From: Candidatus Desulfovibrio intestinipullorum
Lineage (GTDB): Bacteria; Desulfobacterota; Desulfovibrionia; Desulfovibrionales; Desulfovibrionaceae
Length of the DNA stretch: 42,695 nt
NCBI GenBank assembly: GCA_019113165.1
Contig: DXHV01000040.1
Span: 1 to 42,695 of the forward strand
Reading direction: 5' to 3'
Part shown: positions 1 to 7,776 of the stretch, one piece after another
How positions within the stretch are numbered: the first letter of the stretch is position 1
How the letters are laid out: each line of letters begins with the position of its first letter
Translations under genes and position numbers: made by a program
Notes under the pieces: generated by a model
Told to the model about the DNA's origin: nothing
What the model saw: only the letters and a program-made list of their open reading frames with translations
Database searches by the model: none

Positions 1-1
1 A

Positions 2-148
2 GACAATTTCCTGTGCGTGCTCAGAGGCGACAATTCGGGGTGCGAATCCTACACCTCGCTGGGACAAGTTTTGCGACGGATTACGGAAAGCCCGCATACC
101 AAAAAAAAGTTCGTCCATTGCTCAGCCAGCCTGATTTTTGATAACTGA
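2..148 (+). CDS. 3' end of an unidentified protein, cut by the window edge
   Basis: A reading frame is open from the first bases to a TGA at 146-148 and would give 48 C-terminal residues. All three forward frames are open here, but this one has the highest G/C at third codon positions (about 30 of 48 codons), as expected for a coding frame in this genome. The fragment starts D-N-F-L-C-V-L and contains a short Leu/Arg-rich helix-like stretch. That faintly recalls the region after the GGDEF motif of diguanylate cyclases, but 48 residues are too few for an assignment. It would end about 220 bases before the terminator of the facing minus-strand unit. Confidence 0.35.
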   Translation, partial: DNFLCVLRGDNSGCESYTSLGQVLRRITESPHTKKKFVHCSASLIFDN

Positions 149-360
149 ATTAGCAGGCAAGAGAAAGCTCTCCAACTAGGACGGAGGAAAGAGCGGGGAT
201 AGAGCGACAGTTTCATTGATAGGGGTGTAGAAAAAAACTCTTCTACATGGGGAGTTTCTCGTGCCCTAGTTGCCGGTTTCTGCAAGACAGGGGCAAAAAA
301 TCGCAGTACTCGTGCCGGATCGGCGCAGTGTCACTGTTCCCTGTCCGAACCGTGCCGATC

Positions 361-394
361 AAAAAAAGGTGCAGCCCGTACTGTGAGCCGCACC
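361..394 (-). terminator. Rho-independent terminator of the rsfS-gpmI-zinc ribbon unit
   Basis: On the minus strand a hairpin with arms GGTGC and GCACC (390-394 and 368-372, extendable by further pairs) is followed directly by a run of seven T (367-361). It lies about 30 bases past the stop of the small zinc-ribbon gene. Further left, at 226-247, is a 7-bp inverted repeat (TGTAGAA / TTCTACA) with no U-tract and no obvious role. Confidence 0.75.
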
Positions 395-426
395 TGCATC
401 GAATGGGCATGTGTCTGCCGGTCTGC

Positions 427-705
427 CTAGACAAATTCCTGACAGGCGGCAGCCCTGCCTTCGGCAGTGATGACCTGCATGAACTTGATGAGGGCATCGT
501 CCACAGGCACTATGGGAAACTGCTTGTGGCACTGCGGGCAGGAAATGACTACCGGCTTGAGGGGCGAGCTCACGCGAATGACCTTCTGGCAGAAGGGGCA
601 GGCATAGTGAAAGGCTATGTCCATGCCCATGGGCGCCACGGGCGTGGTCAGGGAGCTGTTCACAAGACCGCCGCGACGGCCCCGAATGTCCTCGTTCCTT
701 TGCAT
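427..705 (-). CDS. Small zinc-ribbon-like protein, 92 aa, unknown function
   Basis: The protein has two Cys pairs, C-P-F-C at residues 36-39 and C-P-Q-C at 56-59, separated by 16 residues. This is the layout of a rubredoxin-like or zinc-ribbon knuckle pair that would bind one Zn ion. The first 30 residues are polar and low in complexity, and the C-terminal 30 residues look helical. There is no signal peptide or membrane segment. The ATG at 705 has an AAGG ribosome-binding sequence 7 bases upstream; a later ATG just before the first Cys pair is possible. It follows gpmI by 89 bases on the same strand and ends at a good terminator, so it is probably the last gene of the rsfS-gpmI unit. I do not recognise a specific family; a nucleic-acid-binding or regulatory role would be a guess. 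Confidence 0.7.
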   Translation of the reverse strand: MQRNEDIRGRRGGLVNSSLTTPVAPMGMDIAFHYACPFCQKVIRVSSPLKPVVISCPQCHKQFPIVPVDDALIKFMQVITAEGRAAACQEFV

Positions 706-794
706 GGCAATACCTTATTTTAAGGACAAAGTGTTGTTTTGGGAGAAGCGCTGCCTGTTTCCGGGCAGCTGTCTGTGGGCAAAGGCCTGCGGCC

Positions 795-2327
795 CTAGTC
801 CACCAGGGAGGTCCCGTTCATGGCAGCGGGCACATCCATGTGCCACAGGCGCAGGATGGTCACGGCCACATCGGCGAGCTTGCCGTTTTTCAAGGTCGTG
901 ACGGGCTGGGCGGGCTCGGAGGCGTCGAGCAGGATGCAGGGCACGGGATTGGTGGTATGGGCCGTATGGGGCTTGCCGTGTTCGTCAAGCATCTTTTCGC
1001 AGTTGCCGTGGTCGGCAATGAGCATCATGCGTCCCTTGCGGGCCTTTACGGCCTCCACCATGCGACCCACGCAGGCGTCCACGGTTTCGCAGGCCGTGAT
1101 GGCAGTAGGAATCACGCCGGTATGGCCGACCATGTCGCCATTGGCGAGATTGCAGACCACCAGATCATAGATGCCCTTGTTCCAGGCCTCCACAAAGCGG
1201 TCCGTCACTTCCATGGCGCTCATGGCCGGGGCCAGGTCGTAGGTGGCCACAGAACGTGGCGAGGGCACGAGGAGGCGGTCTTCGCCGGCAAAGGGCTCTT
1301 CCACGCCGCCGTTGAAAAAGTAGGTGACGTGGGCGTACTTCTCGGTCTCTGCCAGCCTGAGCTGCTTCAGGCCGGCCCTGGATACCACCTGGCCAAGCAC
1401 ATCGGGAATGTCCTGGTCCGGGAAGGCCACGGGAATGGTCAGCTGGGCATCGTAGCTCGTCATGGAGGCAATGCCTGCCAGCTCAGGCAGGCTGCCGCGA
1501 TCGAAGCCGTCGAACTGGGGCAGGGTCAGGGCGGAGACGATCTCGCGCATGCGGTCGGCCCTGAAGTTGAAGAAGAAGACGCCATCGCCGTCCTTCAGGC
1601 CAGGTGTCCGCCTGCTCACCCACACGGGCTTGACGAACTCGTCGTACACCTTTTCGTCATAGGAGGCCTGCAGGGCCGATTCGGCGCCAGGGTGCACAGG
1701 GCCTTCGCCGTGCACGAGCAGGTTGAAGGCCTGAGAGACGCGCTCCCAGCGCTTGTCGCGGTCCATGGCATAGAAGCGGCCGTAGAGGGCGGCTATTTCC
1801 TGATCGGGGAACTGGGCAAGCTCGGCTTCCAGGGCACGGACATAGGAGAGGCCGCTGTCCGGCGGCGTGTCCCTGCCGTCCAGCAGGCAGTGCACGCACA
1901 CGGGCACGCCAGCCTCGCGGGCCAGGCGGCACAGGGCAAAGAGGTGGTTGATATGGCTGTGCACGCCGCCGTCGGAGAGCAGGCCGGCAAGGTGCAGGGT
2001 GCCGCCGCTCTTTTTGGTCCTGGCAAGCAGATCGCAGATGACCGGATTGGTGGCAAAGGAGCCGTCTTCTATGGCCACGTCAATGCGGGTCATGTCCTGG
2101 TAGACAATGCGGCCTGCACCAATGTTCAGATGCCCGACCTCGGAATTGCCCATGTAGCCTTCGGGAAGGCCCACGGCTCTCCCAGAGGCGGTGAGCTCGG
2201 AATGGGGGCAGGAGGCGAGAAGGGCATCAATGTTGGGCGTTCGGGCCAGGGAGGCGGCATTACCCGGGCCGGCAGGCGCAATGCCCCAGCCGTCCAGGAT
2301 CAGCAGCAGAGTAGGCGTCGGGCGCAT
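795..2327 (-). CDS. gpmI: 2,3-bisphosphoglycerate-independent phosphoglycerate mutase
   Basis: This cytoplasmic enzyme interconverts 3- and 2-phosphoglycerate in glycolysis and gluconeogenesis through a phosphoserine intermediate, using two Mn ions and no bisphosphoglycerate cofactor. The 510 residues match the usual length of about 510. Visible signatures are the N-terminal metal site L-D-G-W-G (11-15), the phosphorylated serine in G-N-S-E-V-G-H (Ser62), the D-R-D-K-R-W substrate-binding stretch in the middle domain, and the C-terminal A-D-H-G-N-C-E metal ligands followed by H-T-A-H-T. The frame is open further upstream, but this ATG starts the conserved N-terminus and has GGGAG about 7 bases before it. 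Its ATG lies one base past the rsfS stop, which implies translational coupling. Confidence 0.95.
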   Translation of the reverse strand: MRPTPTLLLILDGWGIAPAGPGNAASLARTPNIDALLASCPHSELTASGRAVGLPEGYMGNSEVGHLNIGAGRIVYQDMTRIDVAIEDGSFATNPVICDLLARTKKSGGTLHLAGLLSDGGVHSHINHLFALCRLAREAGVPVCVHCLLDGRDTPPDSGLSYVRALEAELAQFPDQEIAALYGRFYAMDRDKRWERVSQAFNLLVHGEGPVHPGAESALQASYDEKVYDEFVKPVWVSRRTPGLKDGDGVFFFNFRADRMREIVSALTLPQFDGFDRGSLPELAGIASMTSYDAQLTIPVAFPDQDIPDVLGQVVSRAGLKQLRLAETEKYAHVTYFFNGGVEEPFAGEDRLLVPSPRSVATYDLAPAMSAMEVTDRFVEAWNKGIYDLVVCNLANGDMVGHTGVIPTAITACETVDACVGRMVEAVKARKGRMMLIADHGNCEKMLDEHGKPHTAHTTNPVPCILLDASEPAQPVTTLKNGKLADVAVTILRLWHMDVPAAMNGTSLVD

Positions 2328-2328
2328 A

Positions 2329-2745
2329 TCAGGCTCCCTGCTCGGCGGCATGAGCCATGGCCTGCAGCTCTTCCTTGCTGGCAGGCACGCTCCAGAGGGC
2401 TTCGAGCTTGTAGAGGCTCCTTGTGTCTGCCTGGAAGATGTTGACGACAAAGTCGTTGCAGTCCACGAGAATCCACTGGCCAACGGTATATCCGTCCATG
2501 CGCAGGAATTCGTAGTTCTTTTCGCCGCACAGGCGGTTCACGCCGTCGGCAAGGCTCTGGGCATGGCGCACGGAGGTGGCCGAGGCTATGATCATGGCCT
2601 CGGTGAAGGCCCCGCGGCCGGCAAGATCCAGGACAGTGACGTCAGCGGCCTTGTGTTCCTTGAGCCAGGCTTCCACGTCGGCGATTTTGTCAGCGACAGG
2701 GAGTTCCGAATATTTCTTGGGGGGAGTCTGAATAGTGTTTGGCAT
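2329..2745 (-). CDS. rsfS: Ribosomal silencing factor RsfS (Iojap family)
   Basis: RsfS binds ribosomal protein L14 on the large subunit and blocks joining with the 30S subunit when nutrients are scarce. The 138-residue product shows the family core: V-L-D-L-A-G-R near residue 40, the A-T-S-V-R-H-A segment, and the W-I-L-V-D followed by V-V-N-I-F stretch that forms the sheet. It has a short C-terminal extension past the usual 105-120 residues. The start chosen is the ATG giving M-P-N-T; an upstream ATG at 2805 would add 20 residues without similarity. It is the first gene of the rsfS-gpmI-zinc ribbon unit and carries a recognisable promoter upstream. Confidence 0.92.
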   Translation of the reverse strand: MPNTIQTPPKKYSELPVADKIADVEAWLKEHKAADVTVLDLAGRGAFTEAMIIASATSVRHAQSLADGVNRLCGEKNYEFLRMDGYTVGQWILVDCNDFVVNIFQADTRSLYKLEALWSVPASKEELQAMAHAAEQGA

Positions 2746-2856
2746 TGCAGTCTGATGTTTTGCGGCGTTCGCGCTGGGGAATCGGAGAAGAGATTTTTTC
2801 CGCAACCAGCGAGGCAGACAGGCTCTCTTCTCTTGATCCGTGGTATAAAAGTTGGT

Positions 2857-2884
2857 ATTGTAATGAAGTTACTGACTTTTTCAG
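2857..2884 (-). promoter_or_regulatory. Probable promoter of rsfS with an overlapping palindrome
   Basis: On the minus strand, CTGAAA (-35, plus 2879-2884) and TACAAT (-10, plus 2857-2862, five of six consensus bases) are separated by 16 bases. A perfect 7-bp inverted repeat, TTACTGA / TCAGTAA (2869-2875 and 2881-2887), covers the -35 box and part of the spacer. A second pair, GGTATT / AATACC (2854-2859 and 2890-2895), encloses it. The nested symmetry suits a repressor operator, but no regulator is identified. Confidence 0.45.
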
Positions 2885-3288
2885 TAAAGAATACCGGTTA
2901 CGGGCCACTTTTTCTTGTCCGCCCCGGGCAGGGGCAGGGCGTGCACAGGCGCGCAGGCGCCTGCAGCGGTTTTCAGGTAACCGAGACACGGCAGGCCCTG
3001 AAACAGGGCGGGAGCACTGAGAAACGGCACGGACCAGCGGTTCGGGCATGTTCCTCGGGGACACAGGGGATTGGGCAGCATGCTGCTCCACAGTCTGCCC
3101 GTCCTGTCCACAATGTGGACGGCCGTACTTGTTCACAGGCAGACACGGCATGCTCTGCCGCCGCGTCGGCTGTTAGCACACAAAAGGCAGAAAGGCAAAA
3201 AATTTATGGCGTCTTGCCTTCCTGACTGGCCGGGATCTCCACGGAAATCCGGTCTTTGGGGAGGGACGGACGCAAGACGGGTAATACT
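2885..3288. other. Intergenic region between rsfS and paaK
   Basis: No convincing gene is seen in about 400 bases between these two divergent genes. The stretch is GC-rich except for an A-rich patch at 3180-3205. The clearest element is a 15-bp perfect palindrome at 3106-3120 (GTCCACA, one central base, TGTGGAC), a possible operator for paaK. A weak promoter-like pair, TTAGCA at 3173-3178 and an AT-rich patch near 3198-3207, lies about 85 bases before the paaK start. Confidence 0.5.
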
Positions 3289-4590
3289 GTGCTCTTCGAC
3301 ATCAAAAATGAAACTCTCCCCAGGGAAGAACTTCGCAAATTGCAGCTCCAGCGTCTGCAGGATCTCTGCCGTCGTGTCTATGCCAATGTGCCCTTCTACA
3401 AGAAGCGTTTTGACGAAATGGGCATCAAGCCCACGGATGTCCGCAGCCTGAGCGATCTGCGCCATCTGCCCTTTACCGAAAAGCAGGATCTGCGCAACAA
3501 CTACCCCTACGGCCTGTTTGCCGTGCCCAGGGAGAACATGGCCCGCGTGCACGCTTCCAGCGGCACCACGGGCCAGGCTGTCGTGGTGGGCTATACCCCG
3601 CGTGACCTGGAGAACTGGGGCAAGCTCATGGCCCGCTGCATGTGCGCCTGCGGCGTGACGCCCGAGGACATTGTGCATGTGGCCTACGGCTACGGCCTCT
3701 TCACGGGCGGCCTTGGCGCCCATGACGGCGCCCAGACCCTGGGTGCCATGGTCGTGCCGGCCTCCGGCGGCGCCACCAAGCGCCAGGCCCAGCTTATCCG
3801 TGACCTTGGCGCCACGGTGCTCGCCTGCACGCCCTCCTTTGCCCTGCACCTGTGGGAATCCGGCATGGAAACAGGCATCAACTTCCGTGACCTGCCCCTC
3901 AAGATAGGCATTTTCGGCGGTGAACCCTGGTCCGAGAGCATGCGCCACAGCATGGAAGAGAAGATGGGCATCGACGCGCACAACGTCTACGGTCTTTCGG
4001 AAATCATGGGTCCCGGTGTGGCCATCGACTGCATGGAGCACAACGGCATCCACCTGTGGGAAGATCACTTCCTGGCGGAAATCATCGATCCCGTCACAGG
4101 CGAGAACCTGCCCGAGGGCGAGGTGGGCGAACTCGTCATCACCACCCTGACCAAGGAAGGTTCCCCGCTCATCCGCTACAGGACCAGGGACCTGACCTCC
4201 ATCGACTCCACGCCCTGCCGCTGCGGGCGCACCCATCTGCGCCTGAGCCGCCTTGCCGGCCGTACCGACGACATGCTCATCATCCGTGGCGTGAACGTCT
4301 TCCCGCAGCAGATCGAGAACCTGCTCATGGAGACCAGGGGCATCAGCCCGAACTACCTCATTGTAGTGGATCGCCAGGGCACCCTGGATACCCTCGAAGT
4401 GCAGGTGGAAGTGACTCCGCAGCTCTTCCACGACAAGATCCGCGATCTGCAGGCTCTGGAAAGCCGTCTGCAGGACAGCATCAAGGAATTCTGCGGCGTG
4501 ACCGCCAAGATCCGCCTCATGGAACCCCATTCCATCGAGCGTTCCGGCGGCAAGGCCACCCGCGTGCTGGATCGCCGTCCCAAGCAGTAG
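3289..4590 (+). CDS. paaK: Phenylacetate-CoA ligase (PaaK-type adenylate-forming enzyme)
   Basis: The enzyme is expected to activate an aryl-acetate (phenylacetate or indole-acetate type acid) with ATP and CoA, by way of an acyl-adenylate. The product is about 433 residues, typical for PaaK. The phosphate-binding loop S-S-G-T-T-G is at residues 90-95. The Y-G-L-S-E-I motif, the Y-R-T-R-D-L motif and the hinge [16 protein letters not shown] follow in family order, as does the small C-terminal ACT-like domain. I chose GTG at 3289, giving M-L-F-D-I-K, because the family N-terminus begins there; TTG at 3256 is the alternative and neither has a strong ribosome-binding sequence. Desulfovibrio-type bacteria often pair such ligases with indolepyruvate or arylpyruvate ferredoxin oxidoreductases, but none is present here, so the substrate is not fixed. 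Confidence 0.88.
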   Translation: MLFDIKNETLPREELRKLQLQRLQDLCRRVYANVPFYKKRFDEMGIKPTDVRSLSDLRHLPFTEKQDLRNNYPYGLFAVPRENMARVHASSGTTGQAVVVGYTPRDLENWGKLMARCMCACGVTPEDIVHVAYGYGLFTGGLGAHDGAQTLGAMVVPASGGATKRQAQLIRDLGATVLACTPSFALHLWESGMETGINFRDLPLKIGIFGGEPWSESMRHSMEEKMGIDAHNVYGLSEIMGPGVAIDCMEHNGIHLWEDHFLAEIIDPVTGENLPEGEVGELVITTLTKEGSPLIRYRTRDLTSIDSTPCRCGRTHLRLSRLAGRTDDMLIIRGVNVFPQQIENLLMETRGISPNYLIVVDRQGTLDTLEVQVEVTPQLFHDKIRDLQALESRLQDSIKEFCGVTAKIRLMEPHSIERSGGKATRVLDRRPKQ

Positions 4591-4630
4591 CAAAAGACAA
4601 GTGGCTATCTGCAAGCATTTATTGACGAAA

Positions 4631-4651
4631 AATTTTTTGTGACAAAAAATT
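4631..4651. repeat. AT-rich 21-bp perfect palindrome before the tRNA promoter
   Basis: Two 10-bp arms (AATTTTTTGT and ACAAAAAATT) flank a single central G. The repeat ends about 20 bases before the -35 box of the tRNA operon, where A/T tracts often act as an UP element for RNA polymerase alpha or as sites for nucleoid proteins. The perfect symmetry also allows a dimeric regulator. It lies 40-60 bases after paaK, and its T run might help end paaK transcription. Confidence 0.5.
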
Positions 4652-4672
4652 GCAAAAAATGTCAAAAACTGC

Positions 4673-4701
4673 TTGACGAAGGGGCGGGGTTAGCGTAGAA
4701 G
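4673..4701 (+). promoter_or_regulatory. Promoter of the tRNA Gly-Cys-Gly-Gly operon
   Basis: TTGACG (4673-4678) and TAGAAG (4696-4701) are 17 bases apart. A GC-rich stretch lies before and at the likely start site, as in stringently controlled stable-RNA promoters, and an AT-rich upstream region precedes it. The first tRNA begins 15 bases past the -10 box. Confidence 0.75.
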
Positions 4702-4716
4702 CTTTTCTCGCACTGA

Positions 4717-4791
<75 letters not shown>

Positions 4792-4801
4792 GACCCCTCA
4801 A

Positions 4802-4876
4802 GGCGGAATAGCCAAGCGGTAAGGCAGAGGTCTGCAAAACCTCTATGCTCCAGTTCGAATCTGGATTCCGCCTCCA
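4802..4876 (+). tRNA. tRNA-Cys (anticodon GCA)
   Basis: The 75-base cloverleaf has acceptor stem GGCGGAA / TTCCGCC, anticodon loop CTGCAAA with GCA at 4834-4836, T-loop AGTTCGAATCT, a U discriminator typical of tRNA-Cys, and encoded CCA. It lies 10 bases after the first tRNA-Gly. Confidence 0.97.
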
Positions 4877-4905
4877 AATCATCTTTTTCCATCGCTTGCT
4901 CACAA

Positions 4906-4980
<75 letters not shown>

Positions 4981-4998
4981 CATATTCTTCTTTTCAGT

Positions 4999-5073
4999 GC
5001 GGGAATAATTCAGCGGTAGAATGCTAGCTTCCCAAGCTGGAAGTCGCGGGTTCGAATCCCGTTTCCCGCTCCA
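4999..5073 (+). tRNA. tRNA-Gly (anticodon CCC)
   Basis: The 75-base cloverleaf has acceptor stem GCGGGAA / TTTCCCGC (one base offset to the discriminator), anticodon loop TTCCCAA with CCC at 5031-5033, T-loop GGTTCGAATCC and encoded CCA. It reads GGG codons. It is the last tRNA of the operon and is followed within 10 bases by a terminator. Confidence 0.96.
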
Positions 5074-5079
5074 AATCAC

Positions 5080-5108
5080 GCCCTCTGTGTACAGCAGAGG
5101 GCTTTTTT
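5080..5108 (+). terminator. Terminator of the tRNA operon
   Basis: An 8-bp GC-rich stem (GCCCTCTG / CAGAGGGC, 5080-5087 and 5095-5102) with a 7-base loop runs straight into six T. Confidence 0.93.
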
Positions 5109-5263
5109 GTTGCCGTTCGAAACCTCGCTCAAAACCGGACAAGACTGCTCCGCAGCAGGGCAGGGAAGACCGGGTGCCCAAAGGCCCGTGCCGGGCCCGG
5201 GGACGGGGCTGTGTCACAAAAATTTCGCCGCAGTATCACTTTTTGGCCCTGCAGAGTCATTTT

Positions 5264-5297
5264 TTGGTTGATCCAATAGCCATTTATTTCGTATAAC
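5264..5297 (+). promoter_or_regulatory. Promoter of lldP copy 1 with an overlapping TTGGT-type operator
   Basis: TTGATC (-35, 5268-5273) and TATAAC (-10, 5292-5297) are 18 bases apart. The -35 box sits inside TTGGTTGATCCAA (5264-5276), an imperfect palindrome close to the TTGGT-N3-ACCAA operator of FadR-subfamily GntR regulators such as LldR and PdhR. A nearly identical element lies upstream of the second permease at 7540-7552. Repression by a lactate-sensing GntR protein is inferred; no such regulator is encoded in the window. Confidence 0.55.
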
Positions 5298-5415
5298 TGA
5301 GCTACGCTTTCATGTGACGCGCCGGACCTCAGGAGCACGCCTTTTGTCATGATGGAAAGGGAGTGACAGGTGTCCTGACCGAAGGCGTATGTTTATCCGT
5401 TGAGGAGGATAAGGA

Positions 5416-7053
5416 ATGGCTTGGACTCAGGTCTATACCCCAATTGCCGACAGCGTGGGCCTGTCGGCCCTGTGCGCGGCAATCCCGCTGTTCATCCTGT
5501 TTTACATGCTGGCCATCAAACAGGCCAAGGGTCATGTGGCCGCTATTTCCGGTCTGATTGGCGCCCTGGTGGTTGCCATCGTTCTCTGGGGCATGCCTAC
5601 AGGACTGGCCGTGAGCTCCATGCTCAATGGTGCCTGCTTTGGTCTGTTCCCCATTGTCTGGATCATCATCACGGCCGTGTGGATCTACAACATGACCGTG
5701 GAATCCGGAGAATTTGAAATCATCAAATACTCCCTGGCCAGCGTGACCAATGACCGCCGCCTGCAGGCCCTGTTCATTGCCTTTGCCTTTTCCTGCTTCA
5801 TCGAAGGTACCGCCGGTTTCGGTACTCCTGCAGCCATTGCCGCAGCCATGCTCATGGGCCTGGGTTTCAAGCCCCTGTGGGCCGGCGGCATTGCCCTGAT
5901 CGCCAATACCGCTCCCGTGGCCTTCGGCGCCATCGGCGTGCCGATCATCGTGGGCGCCCAGGTCTCCGGACTGGACATGATGCAGATCAGCGCCATTGCC
6001 GGCCGTCAGCTCTCCCTGCTGGCCCTCATCGTGCCCCTGTGGGTCTGCGTGGTCATGTGCGGCTTCAAGCGCTCCATGGAAGTGCTGCCCGCCATCCTGG
6101 TTTCCGGCGTTTCCTTTGCTGCCGTGCAGTTCCTGCTCTCCAACTTCCATGGCCCGACCCTCGCTGACGTGGGTTCCGCCATTGCCAGCATCGCTTCCCT
6201 CATGGCTCTGCTCAGAGTCTGGAAGCCCAAGAATGTCTTCGTCTTCGAGGGCGAAAAGGTGGCCGAAGTCGAGGCCAGCAAGTACACCGGCGGCCAGATC
6301 ATCAAGGCCTGGGCTGCCTACCTCATCCTGGCTGTCTTCGTGTTCCTGTGGGGCCTTGGCTCCGTGAAGGCCCTGCTCAACGGCATCCCCGGCGCCAACT
6401 TCACCTTCTCCTGGCCCGGCCTGGACGGTGAAGTCCTGAAGACTGCCCCCATCGCTGCCGATGGCACTGTCTATGCTGCCAAGTTTGCCTTCAACTGGCT
6501 CTCCGCCGGTGGCACCGCCATCTTCCTGGCCGGCCTCGTGTCCGTGCCCTTCATGAGCAACTACTCCTTCGGCAAGGCCATCAGCTGCTTCGTGCGTACC
6601 CTGACCCAGCTCAAGTTCCCCATTCTCACCGTGTCCACCATTCTTGGCCTGGCCTACGTGATGAACTACTCCGGCATGAGCTCCACCCTCGGTATCGCCT
6701 TCACCCATACCGGTTCCTTCTTCCCCTTCTTTGCTCCCATCCTTGGCTGGCTCGGCGTGTTCCTGACCGGTTCCGACACCTCCTCCAACGCCCTCTTCTG
6801 CGGCATGCAGAAGGATACGGCCGTGGCAGTGGGCATGTCTCCGGAACTGGCTGTTGCCTCCAACGCCTCTGGTGGCGTGACCGCAAAGATGGTGTCCCCC
6901 CAGTCCCTGGCCGTGGCCACCGCTGCTACCAATTCCGCCGGCATGGAAGGTCAGCTGTTCCGCTTCTGTGTGTTCCACAGCATCGGCATGACCCTCTTCC
7001 TGAGCGTGCTCTCCTACCTGCAGGCTGGTCCGCTGAAGTGGATGCTGCCGTAA
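5416..7053 (+). CDS. lldP: L-lactate permease (LldP family), copy 1
   Basis: This 545-residue inner-membrane protein is expected to import lactate with protons; lactate is the main electron donor of Desulfovibrio-type sulfate reducers. It has about 12-14 hydrophobic segments and no signal peptide. The family signature E-G-T-A-G-F-G-T-P is at residues 130-138, and N-T-A-P-V-A-F-G-A-I-G-V-P follows. Near the C-terminus are G-S-D-T-S-S-N-A-L-F and a final P-L-K-W-M-L-P. A strong GAGGAGG ribosome-binding sequence precedes the ATG. The gene stands alone between its own promoter and terminator. It is clearly paralogous to the permease at 7777; the two align without gaps over their first 130 residues. 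Glycolate is a known alternative substrate of the family. Confidence 0.93.
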   Translation: MAWTQVYTPIADSVGLSALCAAIPLFILFYMLAIKQAKGHVAAISGLIGALVVAIVLWGMPTGLAVSSMLNGACFGLFPIVWIIITAVWIYNMTVESGEFEIIKYSLASVTNDRRLQALFIAFAFSCFIEGTAGFGTPAAIAAAMLMGLGFKPLWAGGIALIANTAPVAFGAIGVPIIVGAQVSGLDMMQISAIAGRQLSLLALIVPLWVCVVMCGFKRSMEVLPAILVSGVSFAAVQFLLSNFHGPTLADVGSAIASIASLMALLRVWKPKNVFVFEGEKVAEVEASKYTGGQIIKAWAAYLILAVFVFLWGLGSVKALLNGIPGANFTFSWPGLDGEVLKTAPIAADGTVYAAKFAFNWLSAGGTAIFLAGLVSVPFMSNYSFGKAISCFVRTLTQLKFPILTVSTILGLAYVMNYSGMSSTLGIAFTHTGSFFPFFAPILGWLGVFLTGSDTSSNALFCGMQKDTAVAVGMSPELAVASNASGGVTAKMVSPQSLAVATAATNSAGMEGQLFRFCVFHSIGMTLFLSVLSYLQAGPLKWMLP

Positions 7054-7098
7054 TCGCCGCGTAGCGAATTTCAAATCAGGGGTTTCTGTCCTTAAACT

Positions 7099-7119
7099 AG
7101 GGGCGGAAGCCCCTTTTTT
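7099..7119 (+). terminator. Terminator of lldP copy 1
   Basis: A compact hairpin AGGGGC - GGAA - GCCCCT (7099-7104 and 7109-7114) ends in a run of six T, 46 bases after the stop codon. Confidence 0.92.
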
Positions 7120-7498
7120 GATCGCAGGTTCTGCCTTTGCAAGGAGACAGAAAACGGGTCTGCAGGGAGCCCGGCCTGTCGCACAGGCTCTTTGGGATGC
7201 CTTGCCTGCCCCGTCTCCACTGTCTCCCCCGGTTGCGGGGCCGAACGAACTGGGGCGAATCTCGCAGACACGCACTCCTTGCTCCTGTACGATTGCACGT
7301 TGTTTTTTTCACAAACACTCTGGCCTGAGGGAGCAAAAAGAAAATCTGCTGACTGGAAGCATATGTCATTCGCAATATACAAATGCAATGACAAGAAGAA
7401 ACAACAAAGTGCTTTTCTTATACTCTACATGTCTTCAACTTTATTTTTCATATAAAGATAAAAATTTATTGCATATTGTTTTAAAATAAATTGATTTT

Positions 7499-7517
7499 AA
7501 ATTGGTTCAACCAATTT
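7499..7517. promoter_or_regulatory. Perfect FadR/LldR-type operator upstream of lldP copy 2
   Basis: The sequence AAATTGGTTCAACCAATTT is a perfect 9-bp inverted repeat around one central base. It contains TTGGT-N3-ACCAA, the operator form known for FadR-subfamily GntR regulators (LldR, PdhR). It lies 260 bases before the permease start, between plausible -35 and -10 boxes. Confidence 0.6.
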
Positions 7518-7539
7518 AAACCAAAATCTGTGAGACTGT

Positions 7540-7552
7540 TTGGTTGATCAAT
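7540..7552. promoter_or_regulatory. Second operator-like element before lldP copy 2
   Basis: TTGGTTGATCAAT is the near copy of the element at 5264-5276 in front of the first permease; both share TTTGGTTGATC followed by an AAT end. It lies 23 bases past the perfect palindrome at 7499-7517, roughly two helical turns, which would put two regulator dimers on the same face of the DNA. Confidence 0.45.
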
Positions 7553-7776
7553 CAATATGAGAACGGATGCCCGGCCATCAAAATCAAGTCATTTTCTGTG
7601 AAATCTTTGACAGTCTGCATGGTATGTGGTAAGGCTTGAGGGTTCGATCCTTTCTGATTGTGCCTGACGCGGACGAACGCCAGGCGTTTCTCCCAAAACG
7701 CTGCCATTCGCCCGCTGTACAGAGATGATCCGAGCATCTGTCTGTAGGTTTGTCTATCTTTATACTGGAGAGAAGT

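Larger units (their letters stand above)
7120..7776. other. Long upstream region of lldP copy 2
   Basis: About 650 bases carry no convincing gene. Composition changes sharply: 7120-7300 is GC-rich like the rest, while 7340-7560 is strongly A+T-rich and holds the palindromes listed separately. A candidate promoter, TTGATT at 7491-7496 and TTTAAA at 7515-7520, brackets the main operator. Nearer the gene, 7667-7692 contains a short palindrome AACGC-CAG-GCGTT. If transcription starts near 7530, the mRNA leader is about 250 bases long, which leaves room for post-transcriptional control. Confidence 0.5.

Noticed and set aside
1..110. A possible tRNA or tmRNA end near GGTGCGAATCC
   Set aside because: No T-arm or acceptor stem can be paired, and there is no CCA end; a coding frame fits better.
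3133..4665. A 510-residue minus-strand open frame opposite paaK
   Set aside because: Antisense of an adenylate-forming enzyme with complete motifs.
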